Under the pieces are notes generated by a model. That model was not told where the DNA came from and searched no databases. It saw only the letters and a list, made by a program, of their open reading frames with translations. The position numbers and the translations under genes were made by a program. A DNA stretch of 10,844 nucleotides from JBGSYJ01 sp041748075 (GTDB taxonomy: Bacteria > Acidobacteriota > Thermoanaerobaculia > Gp7-AA8): the NCBI GenBank assembly GCA_041748075.1, contig JBGTDX010000165.1:1-10844 (forward strand). Direction: 5' to 3'. Below are positions 1 through 6,116 of this stretch, piece after piece. Each line of letters starts with the position of its first letter. The stretch's first letter is position 1.

Positions 1-69
1 CGCGCCGGGTGCGGGGCCGCCTCCACGTTTCGCGAGGATCGTGACAACCGCAACCCCTCACCCGGCGCG
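1..69. repeat. Long imperfect inverted repeat at window edge
   Basis: The arms CGCGCCGGGTG (1-11) and CACCCGGCGCG (59-69) are perfect reverse complements. After a single C/T mismatch (12/58) the pairing continues as GGGG (13-16) with CCCC (54-57), giving 15 paired bases around a loop of about 37 bases. The left arm starts at base 1, so the stem may extend outside the window. No T-run follows, so it does not look like a standard intrinsic terminator. It may be a dispersed intergenic repeat or the 3' structure of a gene further left. Confidence 0.55.
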
Positions 70-112
70 CTGGAGCGTTCTGAACCATTCGATCCAGTGA
101 ATTCCGCGCGCC

Positions 113-168
113 ACCCTCTCCCCGAATCGCGATTCTCTCGAAGACGCAGCCATCGGCGGGGAGAGGGT
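113..168. repeat. Hairpin repeat, CCCTCTCCC type, copy 1
   Basis: ACCCTCTCCCC (113-123) pairs perfectly with GGGGAGAGGGT (158-168). The loop begins with the 12-base palindrome GAATCGCGATTC (124-135). The same stem sequence recurs at 4663-4682 and, in related form, at 7203-7225, always between genes, which indicates a dispersed repeat family. This copy lies about 80 bases upstream of the gene starting at 249. Confidence 0.55.
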
Positions 169-208
169 AAGAACGCGCGAACGAAAATAAATGGTCAGGC
201 AGACGGGC

Positions 209-235
209 GAGAGATAAACTCTCTGCGCAAGGAGG
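209..235 (+). promoter_or_regulatory. Leader hairpin and ribosome binding site of the 249 gene
   Basis: A small hairpin, GAGAG (209-213) / CTCTC (219-223) with loop ATAAA, is followed by the Shine-Dalgarno sequence AAGGAGG (229-235). The 13-base gap to the ATG at 249 is longer than usual, but no other start codon in that frame lies nearer, so the site supports 249 as the start. I see no convincing -35/-10 pair. Confidence 0.45.
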
Positions 236-248
236 ACGTATCACGAAA

Positions 249-1274
249 ATGCCCAAGGCCTGGCTCAAGGCCTTACGTTCGATCGAAGCGCGCCCTTCCA
301 GCCCTGAATTGGTCGTGCAAGAGCTGCTTCAGAATCCGCCCATCGATTCATCCGACCTCAGAACCCGTGTGGCGGGATCGGCACCGGGACCCTTGCGCGA
401 AGTGCTCGTGCGGCGACTGCTCGATGGCCGAACAGGATCTGCGCAACGGGTTCATCTTATCCAGTGGATCATCGAGCTGAAACCGAAAAATGCAGCGATC
501 CGGCTGCTGGACGCACTTTCCGATCGATCGCTTCCGATCGAAAAACGCGCGCTCGCGTTCATCGTTCTCCTCCAGGCCGCGCCTCGCGAGACCGACAAGC
601 GCATCGCGACCCTCGGGGCCGCGGACCTGGACGAGATCTCGCTAGCTGCCAACTCTCTGCTGGAAGACGCCCTCCGTACCGAAGAAGTGAAAGCAGTCGA
701 ATCTCGGGCAGAGCGCCGGACCGACGCGGAGCCACGGGTCTGCCGGATGAAGATCACACTGCGCGGCACCCGTCCTCCGGTCTGGCGGCGGTTCGAAGTT
801 CGCGATGACATGACTCTCGCGCGTCTGCACACCGTGATTCAGCGTGTGATGGGATGGACCGACAGCCATCTCCACGAGTTCCACGTTGGGCAGGACAGAT
901 TCGGCATCCCAAATCCTGAGTGGCCCGACGACACCATCAGCGAGAAGAAGATCCGCGTCGGCGATCTGATCGACTGGGGAGTCAAACGTTTCGTGTACGA
1001 ATACGACTTTGGAGATGGCTGGCAACACGACATCGTGATCGAGAAACTTGCGAAGCCGGAGCATGACGTTCGCTACCCCAGGTGCCTGACCGGAAAGCGC
1101 GCCTGCCCGCCGGAAGATTGCGGCGGAGTTGGTGGCTACTACGAACTGCTCGAGGCAATCGCCAACCCCGAGGATGCGGAGGATGAGGACGTATGGAACT
1201 GGGCCGACTGGTTCGAGCCGGACGCGTTCGACCTCGAATGGGTGAATCAGTCGCTGCGCAAGTTGAAGCGATGA
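249..1274 (+). CDS. Plasmid pRiA4b ORF-3-like family protein
   Basis: This 341-residue protein has two parts. Residues about 166-335 form a PRiA4_ORF3-like (PF07929) domain: it opens with KITLRGTRPPVWRRFEV (168-184), then LHTVIQRVMGW (193-203), the signature YDFGDGWQH (252-260), the Cys-rich CPPEDCGGVGGY (286-297), and an acidic, Trp-rich tail with W316, W318 and W321. The biochemical role of this family is not established; members are common on chromosomes, plasmids and near mobile elements. Residues 1-165 are alpha-helical by composition (Leu/Ala/Arg-rich) and match no domain I recognise; they may be HEAT-like. There is no signal peptide or membrane segment, so the protein is probably cytoplasmic. 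AAGGAGG at 229-235 supports the start. The gene stands alone and converges on the helicase gene across 400 bases. The family call is firm and the function unknown. Confidence 0.85.
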   Translation: MPKAWLKALRSIEARPSSPELVVQELLQNPPIDSSDLRTRVAGSAPGPLREVLVRRLLDGRTGSAQRVHLIQWIIELKPKNAAIRLLDALSDRSLPIEKRALAFIVLLQAAPRETDKRIATLGAADLDEISLAANSLLEDALRTEEVKAVESRAERRTDAEPRVCRMKITLRGTRPPVWRRFEVRDDMTLARLHTVIQRVMGWTDSHLHEFHVGQDRFGIPNPEWPDDTISEKKIRVGDLIDWGVKRFVYEYDFGDGWQHDIVIEKLAKPEHDVRYPRCLTGKRACPPEDCGGVGGYYELLEAIANPEDAEDEDVWNWADWFEPDAFDLEWVNQSLRKLKR

Positions 1275-1674
1275 GGTTCCAACTAGGCGCCTGAACATGG
1301 CAAGCGCGTCCCTTTTTACCGCAGCGCTTCCAATCCGTCCGGTGGCAAATGAGTCAGGCATGCACCCAACTAGACCAAAGTTCGGCTAATCAGGCCAAGC
1401 CACGCACAAAGTTTACCGGCCGGCGATCACCATCCCACGTACTCTCCGCCGGCAATGAGCATCACCAGTTCCTTACAAGATGTTTGTTGAGAATGCTTTA
1501 AGAACCTCCCACAAACACGACAATCTCTTCGCCACGGAGCTTATGCGTCTGCATTTCAATTAGGCCATCAGGGGCAGATCGCGAGCGGGATCCATTGTTG
1601 CCATGAGCCTGATGGTCTTCCTTGATGAGGCGGGTGACTAGTCGTTTGACCACTGGTCAACGATCTTTCTGGTC
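1275..1674. other. Convergent intergenic gap, no firm gene
   Basis: This gap separates the 3' ends of two convergent genes. It contains an imperfect GCCGGCG (1419-1425) / CGCCGGC (1447-1453) stem with a 21-base loop and a weak AAGCGC (1302-1307) / GCGCTT (1324-1329) stem around a short T-run; neither is a convincing terminator. The only open frame of note is a 51-codon GTG-initiated one on the minus strand at 1498-1653, listed separately. Base composition is less GC-rich than in the flanking genes, consistent with non-coding DNA or decayed sequence. Confidence 0.4.
1498..1653 (-). CDS. Possible small ORF just downstream of the helicase gene
   Basis: A 51-codon frame opens with GTG at 1651-1653 and stops with TAA at 1498-1500. 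It is in the same frame as the helicase gene, after the helicase stop and one further in-frame TGA. Its product is basic at the start (VKRLVTRLIKED) and ends LRGEEIVVFVGGS. I recognise no family. No Shine-Dalgarno sequence precedes it, and CGA and CTA codons are more frequent than in neighbouring genes, so it may be a chance frame or the decayed tail of a lost gene. Confidence 0.15.
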   Translation of the reverse strand: MVKRLVTRLIKEDHQAHGNNGSRSRSAPDGLIEMQTHKLRGEEIVVFVGGS

Positions 1675-4188
1675 TCAACCTGCCGCGACCTTTGCCAGCT
1701 TAAATAGGTCCGCTGGCATTGGCCTATGCAAGCGCCAAGTTATGGACATGGGGCGGTCGCCGGTATGCGAGACGAGCGTTGCGGGGCCGAGTAGGGTGAA
1801 GGGGACGGAGCGGCCTTCGTGCTTGTTGACTGGGCGCACGAGGAGCATCACGTTCACTCCCCTCGCTTCGTGGTGGATGTATCGCTGGCCGGTCGGGCTG
1901 GCGGTGCTCGTGGTTGACTGCGACTCCCAATGGAACAGGTCGGATGAGATTGCGTAGTCGCGGTAGCGGGTCGATGGGGAGTAATACTTTTCGCTTTTGT
2001 CGAGCGTGATGAAGAAGTAGTTCGTGTTGGTCTTCTCATCCCACAGAGGGCCTTCACGATGGGAGAGCGGTTTTGCCAGCGTCGAGCGGCCCAGGGCGGC
2101 GAGAACCTCGTCGCGCGTGTAGCGGGCGTGGACTGAGAGAGGCACGTCCGTCAGCAGTTCGCGTAATCCGGTGAGCGGTTCGTCGGCGACGGGCCAGGTC
2201 CGATGTTCTGCGCGGTCTTCGAGAATCGCCAGGACTTCGAGGAGCTCCTCGCGGACTGCGTGATGGGACCAGAGACGGTCAAGCGCGATCGTGCGGTCGC
2301 GTTCGCGTCCTTCGAAGAGGGTGAGCAGGAGTCCTTCGAGGATGCGGAGCGCGAGTTGTGGAAGCTCCGAGGGAGGAGATGGCGCACGGAGAACCGTAAG
2401 AAGGAACGCGATGCGGCGCTGGTCGTCGGAGTGGAGCAGGCGTGGGAGCGCGCTCAGTAACGCGGTATCTTCGTCGGAATTGGGTGCGGGGGCGTCGGCG
2501 ACGATGTCGATCCGCGACGGGCGAGGGCCGCCCGCGCTCTGGAATGCCTCTCGCTTCAGTCTGGTCCAAGACCAGCCTTTTGCGCGGTAGATGTCTTCCA
2601 GGTCGAGTTTCGCGTGATGGATGAAGTCTGCGAGGTTGGTGTCCGCGCCAATGGAACGCAACTCGTTGACGAGCGTGATAAAGCGATTGCCGATGGTCTG
2701 GCGGAGGTTTTCGAGGACGATGCGGCTGGATTCGCGGTCCAGCTGGATCGCGCAGCCGGCAGGAAGTAGCGGAAAGCCGGAGTCCACCTGCTCTTCGACT
2801 TCGCGCCGTGAGCCGCCGGTCAGCGCGCGATACCGGAGATCGAAGCGGAAGTTGCGGTTCGCGTTTCCGATGAAATCGAGCACCGTCAGGCACTCCTTCC
2901 CGTCCGCCCTCCGCAAGCCTCGACCGAGTTGTTGCAGAAAGATCGTAGGGCTCTCCGTCGGCCGCAGGAACAGGACCGTGTCGACTTCCGGCACGTCGAC
3001 GCCTTCATTAAAGATGTCGACCGCAAAGATGATGTTGATCTCACCTTTGCGCAGCTTTCGCAAGGCGTCGTCTCGCTCCTCGCTGGATGTTTCCCCGATG
3101 ATGGCGGCGGAGATGATCCCCGCGTCGTTGAAGCGCTGAGCCATGTACTTCGCGTGAGCCACGCCGGCACAAAACCCGAGAGCCCGCATGCGGGAGATGT
3201 CGGAGACTTTCTCCTCGAGCGCACGGCGGATGTGAATCAGGCGCGCGTCGTTACCCGTGTAGACGTTCTCCAGCTCGCGTTTGTCATACGTGCCCAGAGC
3301 CCACTTCACTCTCGAAAGATCGATGGAATCGTGAATTCCGAAGTAGTGGAAGGGTGAGAGGAGCCCGCGATCAAGAGCATCCCACAGACGCAACTCGACT
3401 GCGGTGCGGCCGTCGAACCATCCGAGGATCGGCTTTCCGTCGGTCCGCTCCGGAGTGGCGGTCAATCCGACGAGCACTTTCGGCTCTAGGTGTTCAAGGA
3501 GCCGCTCGTATGTCGGTGCGGCAGCGTGGTGGAACTCGTCGACGATGACGACGTCGAAGTGTTTCGGTGGAACGCGGTCGAGATCGGCATTCGCAAGAGA
3601 CTGCACCGACGCGAATACATGACTCCACTTGTCCGGCCGGTGGCCATCGACGTACAGCTCGCCAAAGACGGAATCGCGCATGACATGTCGAAACGTGAGG
3701 CGCGACTGTTCGAGAATCTCGCGACGATGCGCCACGAATAGCAGCGACATCGGCCGGCCGTCATTGAGTTCCGCGGAAAGATCGCGATAGTCGAGCGCTG
3801 AGACGACTGTCTTTCCCGTTCCGGTCGCGGCGACGACGAGGTTGCGAAACCGTCCATGCCGAAATCGTTCGACCTTCAGCTTCTCGAGAATCTCTCTCTG
3901 ATGCGGCCAGGGTTGAATGTCGAAGAGCGCAATGCTCGGTGACTCATGATCGCGCGCTCGTGATACGGCTTCATCGAATCGGTCGCGGTGCAGGGCGGGG
4001 TCGTACAGCTCGAAGTCGGGATCGGCCCAGTACGACTCGAAAGTCGCTTCGAACTTCTCGACGATCGGCGGAGTCGATCTCGCTTTGAATAAGGTGGCCG
4101 ACGTTAGGCTCGCCGCGACCGTTGACGAGCAGCGTGCTCTGCGAGAGGCGGATGTCGGGTTCAGTGGGCGGCTCGCGCCGCAGACCAC
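1675..4188 (-). CDS. DEAD/DEAH-box helicase with DUF3427 domain (C-terminal part of a broken gene)
   Basis: An 837-residue frame encoding an SF2 helicase. Residues from about 41 are family-like: the EKFEATFESYW linker (44-54), DIQPWPHQREIL (90-101), Walker A ATGTGKT (121-127), DEFHH Walker B (217-221), motif III LTATPERTDG (242-251), the second RecA lobe with NEGVDVP (394-400) and the arginine-finger motif QLGRGLRR (420-427). From about residue 684 comes DUF3427: YTRDEVLAALG, FFITLDKSEKYYSP, DYAISSDLFHWESQS, SPTGQRYI, and near the end RPMSITWRL. The C-terminus looks complete. Residues 1-40 are not homologous; they are an out-of-frame reading of the N-terminal module, and the GTG at 4188 has no ribosome binding site, so the true start is probably at 4492 with the frame lost near 4061-4076. 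The family normally fuses a PLD-like (HKD) nuclease to this helicase and is thought to act on DNA in repair or defence; that role is inference. If the frame break is real, the product is truncated or made only from a cryptic start. Confidence 0.85.
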   Translation of the reverse strand: MVCGASRPLNPTSASRRARCSSTVAASLTSATLFKARSTPPIVEKFEATFESYWADPDFELYDPALHRDRFDEAVSRARDHESPSIALFDIQPWPHQREILEKLKVERFRHGRFRNLVVAATGTGKTVVSALDYRDLSAELNDGRPMSLLFVAHRREILEQSRLTFRHVMRDSVFGELYVDGHRPDKWSHVFASVQSLANADLDRVPPKHFDVVIVDEFHHAAAPTYERLLEHLEPKVLVGLTATPERTDGKPILGWFDGRTAVELRLWDALDRGLLSPFHYFGIHDSIDLSRVKWALGTYDKRELENVYTGNDARLIHIRRALEEKVSDISRMRALGFCAGVAHAKYMAQRFNDAGIISAAIIGETSSEERDDALRKLRKGEINIIFAVDIFNEGVDVPEVDTVLFLRPTESPTIFLQQLGRGLRRADGKECLTVLDFIGNANRNFRFDLRYRALTGGSRREVEEQVDSGFPLLPAGCAIQLDRESSRIVLENLRQTIGNRFITLVNELRSIGADTNLADFIHHAKLDLEDIYRAKGWSWTRLKREAFQSAGGPRPSRIDIVADAPAPNSDEDTALLSALPRLLHSDDQRRIAFLLTVLRAPSPPSELPQLALRILEGLLLTLFEGRERDRTIALDRLWSHHAVREELLEVLAILEDRAEHRTWPVADEPLTGLRELLTDVPLSVHARYTRDEVLAALGRSTLAKPLSHREGPLWDEKTNTNYFFITLDKSEKYYSPSTRYRDYAISSDLFHWESQSTTSTASPTGQRYIHHEARGVNVMLLVRPVNKHEGRSVPFTLLGPATLVSHTGDRPMSITWRLHRPMPADLFKLAKVAAG

Positions 4189-4492
4189 CGATGGAGTAGA
4201 CAGCGGCGAGGCGCTGCGGTGGGGATATGAGCTGCTGTTCGTTCTCGCTCAGCAGGCGGACGACGTCGTTGCAAATTTCAGCCTGCTTCGTCATGCGCTC
4301 GGCGACTGGAACCGTTGACAGCACCTGACGAACGACGCCAGCGACGTGGCGCGCGAGAGTATCGTGCAGGTCCGCCGGTTCTGTCGGCTCTCGCTTCGCG
4401 GCAAAGCGCTTCGCATCAAGCTCCGCGATCGCGCGCTCGATTGCCTGCGTCAGCGGCAGGTCATAGAGGCCGGGCGGGAGGGGGCGGGACAC
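3971..4492 (-). CDS. N-terminal fragment of the DUF3427 helicase (frame-broken)
   Basis: A 173-residue frame opening with GTG at 4490-4492. Residues 1-144 match the usual N-terminus of PLD-helicase-DUF3427 proteins: LPPGLYDLPLTQAIERAI (5-22), then a helical region, LISPPQRLAAVYSIGG (88-103), and IRLSQSTLLVNGRGEPN (114-130) running into SEIDSAD (137-143). In intact relatives this last motif leads directly into the PLD-like nuclease domain. Here, from about residue 145, the reading is an out-of-frame, Arg/Pro-rich translation of the helicase linker, so the real gene product ends or shifts here. It overlaps the helicase frame by 218 bases, an overlap caused by the break rather than two separate genes. 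No Shine-Dalgarno precedes the GTG; ATG at 4500 is in another frame. Confidence is high that this belongs to the helicase gene. Confidence 0.75.
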   Translation of the reverse strand: MSRPLPPGLYDLPLTQAIERAIAELDAKRFAAKREPTEPADLHDTLARHVAGVVRQVLSTVPVAERMTKQAEICNDVVRLLSENEQQLISPPQRLAAVYSIGGLRREPPTEPDIRLSQSTLLVNGRGEPNVGHLIQSEIDSADRREVRSDFRVVLGRSRLRAVRPRPAPRPIR

Positions 4493-4541
4493 AGACGCAT
4501 AGTAATGGTATTCGCGGGGTGGGTGGATTTGAACGACTGTC

Positions 4542-4561
4542 GGGCGGCCTGCGGGCCGCCC
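4542..4561. repeat. GC-rich hairpin
   Basis: GGGCGGCC (4542-4549) and GGCCGCCC (4554-4561) form a perfect 8-bp stem with a TGCG loop. It is followed by CCTACGAGG. I have seen GGCCGCCCCTAC-type hairpins as intergenic repeats in other high-GC environmental genomes; that is recollection and was not searched. It lies 50 bases upstream of the helicase gene's GTG start. Confidence 0.5.
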
Positions 4562-4630
4562 CTACGAGGTCGGCGTTCAGCTTCGCGCGAATGTACGCGG
4601 TGAAGAGATTAAATCTCTCAATAGTGCACT

Positions 4631-4682
4631 GAGCCCTCACCCGACCTCGCTGCGCTCGGCCACCCTCTCCCTCGGGAGAGGG
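4631..4682. repeat. Hairpin repeat, CCCTCTCCC type, copy 2
   Basis: GAGCCCTCACCC leads into a CTCGCTGCGCTCGG segment and then CCCTCTCCC (4663-4671), TC loop, GGGAGAGGG (4674-4682): a perfect 9-bp stem with a 2-base loop. It sits 27 bases past the stop codon of the CxxC-protein gene, where it could act as a factor-independent 3' end, although no clear T-run follows in the leftward direction. It shares its core with the copies at 113-168 and 7175-7225. Confidence 0.6.
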
Positions 4683-4708
4683 CCGCGAATAGTCAGGCTG
4701 CTCCGTTT

Positions 4709-4930
4709 TCAATGCGCGTCTGCCGTGAACGGTCGCAGGGACGTCTCAACCGCGGGCCAGTATCTGCCGCACGATTGGCAACGCACGCCTCCGTGCTGAT
4801 TGATCTCCGTGTCCGTCAGCTCGCTGCCGAGGACCTGTCCGAGCGCCTCCGCGCATGCGATGCAGTGGATGTCGGTCTCTTCACGCGTTCCCCAACGTGA
4901 GGCTTCGATCGTCCACCAGGGGTATTCCAT
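4709..4930 (-). CDS. Small double-CxxC (putative zinc-ribbon) protein
   Basis: A 73-residue protein with two CxxC pairs, HCIAC (C23, C26) and CQSC (C51, C54), spaced 24 residues apart, the pattern of a small treble-clef or zinc-ribbon fold binding one Zn(II). The N-terminus is aromatic (EYPWWTIEASRW), with no signal peptide or membrane segment. A strong ribosome binding site, AGGAGG (4935-4940 on the opposite strand), lies four bases before the ATG, which makes expression credible despite the small size. It is the third of a leftward run (WYL gene, secreted-protein gene, this gene), but the 132-base gap and its own strong site suggest separate translation. I do not recognise a named family; zinc binding is inferred from the cysteines only. 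It could equally be a nucleic-acid-binding adaptor or a protein-interaction module. Confidence 0.7.
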   Translation of the reverse strand: MEYPWWTIEASRWGTREETDIHCIACAEALGQVLGSELTDTEINQHGGVRCQSCGRYWPAVETSLRPFTADAH

Positions 4931-4934
4931 GACG

Positions 4935-4940
4935 CCTCCT
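4935..4940 (-). promoter_or_regulatory. Strong ribosome binding site of the CxxC-protein gene
   Basis: Read on the minus strand, AGGAGG is followed by CGTC and the ATG of the small protein. It is the best Shine-Dalgarno match in the window and fixes the start at 4930. Confidence 0.65.
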
Positions 4941-5062
4941 CAGAACTGAATCATTAGAGCCTGGAAACGGCACGCGGGAAAGCGTCTCATCACGGCATAT
5001 CCGGCGGTGGATCGCAAATGAAAATGGCGAACGCCAGCGCGATACTCAATAAGGTGCCCCTC

Positions 5063-5977
5063 TCACTTCACGAATGCCGTGAAGTCCGTCGATCCTGCCT
5101 GGGCGCCGAAGGGGCTGGTCCATGTGCGTGTGGCGCCGTTGAAGCGGGTGTCGGTGATCGTGACTTCGATGCGGAGTGGGGTGGCGGTGCCGTAGAGCAC
5201 GGCGATCGTCGGACGGTTCGCGGCATCGCGGTTGCCCTGGTCGAGCATCTTGACCATCACTTCGATGTTGTTCGCGCTGTTGAAGTAGAAGAACGCCGTC
5301 TCGTAACTCGGATCGGAAAAGCCGATCACGGGCTTCACGAAGGCCAGTGCGTTGACTGAATTGTTGTCGAACTGCGACCGATAACGTACCTGTACCGCGA
5401 ACCGGTTGCCGAGGACGCAGGCGGTCGTTGCCGTCGGCGTGCAGTTTCCAGTGGGTGGTGGTGGCTGTGAGGATCCGCAGACGAGCTGCAGTGTGTAGTT
5501 GCCGGTCGTGAACAACTGCGCGTATCCGATCCCTACGGTGTAGAGGCCCGATGTTGGGGCCGTGAATGTTGCCGACAGCACTCCCGTCCCACTCCGCTGC
5601 GCGACCTGCACCACCTCGGAGCCTGCTTCCCGCATCACGAGCAGAACCGCAGGCGTCGAGGGCCGGCTGCCGGAGAATGTCACGGTGTACGACTGTCCGG
5701 CGACGACCTGGAAGTCCCACAGGTCGATGTAGTAGCCGTCGCTCGCGCAATCGCCTGACCCGCCCAACGCTCCGCTCGAGGTGATCCCGCAAGTGAGGAT
5801 GCCGTCGATGTACCGGCCGGTGGCCCCACAGGAGTCCGGTGAAAGGAAGCCTCCGCCGTGAAGTGAAATGCCATCGCTCTGCCGGAGCGCGTCCTGCATC
5901 GTTGCGCGATACCCGTCGCCTTCTGCATGGACATTCAGTGCAAACGACAGCGTGACGATTGCGAGGATGGTTTTCAT
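5063..5977 (-). CDS. Secreted protein with PPC-like beta domain
   Basis: A 304-residue exported protein. The chosen start is the ATG at 5975-5977 because GGAG lies six bases upstream of it and a typical signal peptide follows at once: MKTILAIVTLSFALNVHA with probable signal peptidase I cleavage after A18. An upstream ATG at 6013 would put 12 residues before the signal and is less likely. Residues about 83-166 resemble a bacterial pre-peptidase C-terminal (PPC) beta-sandwich: DLWDFQVVAGQSYTVTF (85-101), TFTAPTSGLYTVGIG (137-151), GNYTLQL (159-165). A Pro-rich linker (QPPPP) leads to a second beta domain (about 187-304) with RFAVQVRYR, ETAFFYFNSANNIEVMVKMLD and VTITDTRFNGATRTW, a type I associate with Acidobacteriota surface proteins. 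Cys50, Cys63 and Cys77 near the N-terminus could form disulfides. No catalytic motif is visible, so an adhesion or matrix role is possible but unproven. The WYL regulator gene lies directly upstream, 139 bases away, in the same direction. Confidence 0.75.
   Translation of the reverse strand: MKTILAIVTLSFALNVHAEGDGYRATMQDALRQSDGISLHGGGFLSPDSCGATGRYIDGILTCGITSSGALGGSGDCASDGYYIDLWDFQVVAGQSYTVTFSGSRPSTPAVLLVMREAGSEVVQVAQRSGTGVLSATFTAPTSGLYTVGIGYAQLFTTGNYTLQLVCGSSQPPPPTGNCTPTATTACVLGNRFAVQVRYRSQFDNNSVNALAFVKPVIGFSDPSYETAFFYFNSANNIEVMVKMLDQGNRDAANRPTIAVLYGTATPLRIEVTITDTRFNGATRTWTSPFGAQAGSTDFTAFVK
5065..5085. repeat. Perfect 8-bp hairpin over the stop codon of the secreted-protein gene
   Basis: ACTTCACG (5065-5072) and CGTGAAGT (5078-5085) form a perfect 8-bp stem with a 5-base loop. 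It covers the last codons and the first base of the TGA stop at 5063-5065. No T-run follows in the direction of transcription, so it is not a canonical terminator; it may protect the mRNA 3' end or simply be chance. Confidence 0.35.
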
Positions 5978-6043
5978 CGTGTTCTCCGTAATGGTTTCTG
6001 ATGGCCGCGGCATGCGGCGCCAGCACAGAGTACGGAGATGGGG

Positions 6044-6058
6044 TGACAGGTTCTGTCA
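6044..6058. promoter_or_regulatory. Palindromic operator candidate upstream of the secreted-protein gene
   Basis: TGACAG (6044-6049), GTT spacer, CTGTCA (6053-6058): a perfect 6-bp inverted repeat with a 3-base centre. It lies 66 bases upstream of the secreted protein's ATG and just downstream of the WYL regulator gene's stop at 6117. On the minus strand the CTGACA within it resembles a -35 hexamer, so a bound regulator would block or recruit polymerase. WYL proteins bind DNA as dimers through their winged HTH, so the adjacent regulator is the natural candidate; that link is inference. Confidence 0.4.
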
Positions 6059-6116
6059 GGTTGAGAGTAAAGCTGACCAGCGCTTTTCTGCGCTCTCGCG
6101 TTCCCTTTGCAACCGG

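Larger units (their letters stand above)
4493..4708. other. Intergenic repeat cluster between helicase and CxxC-protein genes
   Basis: No gene is supported here. Reading rightwards there is a GC hairpin (4542-4561), a 15-base near-palindrome AGAGATT-A-AATCTCT (4604-4618), the 8-base palindrome AGTGCACT (4623-4630), and the CCCTCTCCC-type repeat (4631-4682). Both flanking genes run leftward, so the hairpins lie after the CxxC-protein gene and before the helicase gene, where they could limit read-through. Confidence 0.45.

Noticed and set aside
1302..1329. Possible terminator after the ORF-3 gene
   Set aside because: The stem is only 6 bp and the T-run lies in the loop instead of after the stem.
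642..1361. Minus-strand open frame of 239 codons
   Set aside because: It is antisense to the ORF-3 domain and shows no recognisable motif.
2279..2893. Arg/Pro-rich minus-strand frame inside the helicase gene
   Set aside because: It is an out-of-frame reading of high-GC coding sequence with no domain.
4505..4545. tRNA-like T-loop (GTTCAAATCC) with a nearby CCA on the minus strand
   Set aside because: There are 18 bases between the loop and CCA instead of 13, the T-stem does not pair, and no anticodon or D arm is visible.
5046..6026. Second minus-strand open frame of 326 codons over the secreted-protein gene
   Set aside because: The product is His/Arg-rich with no domain, while the overlapping frame has a signal peptide, ribosome binding site and beta domains.
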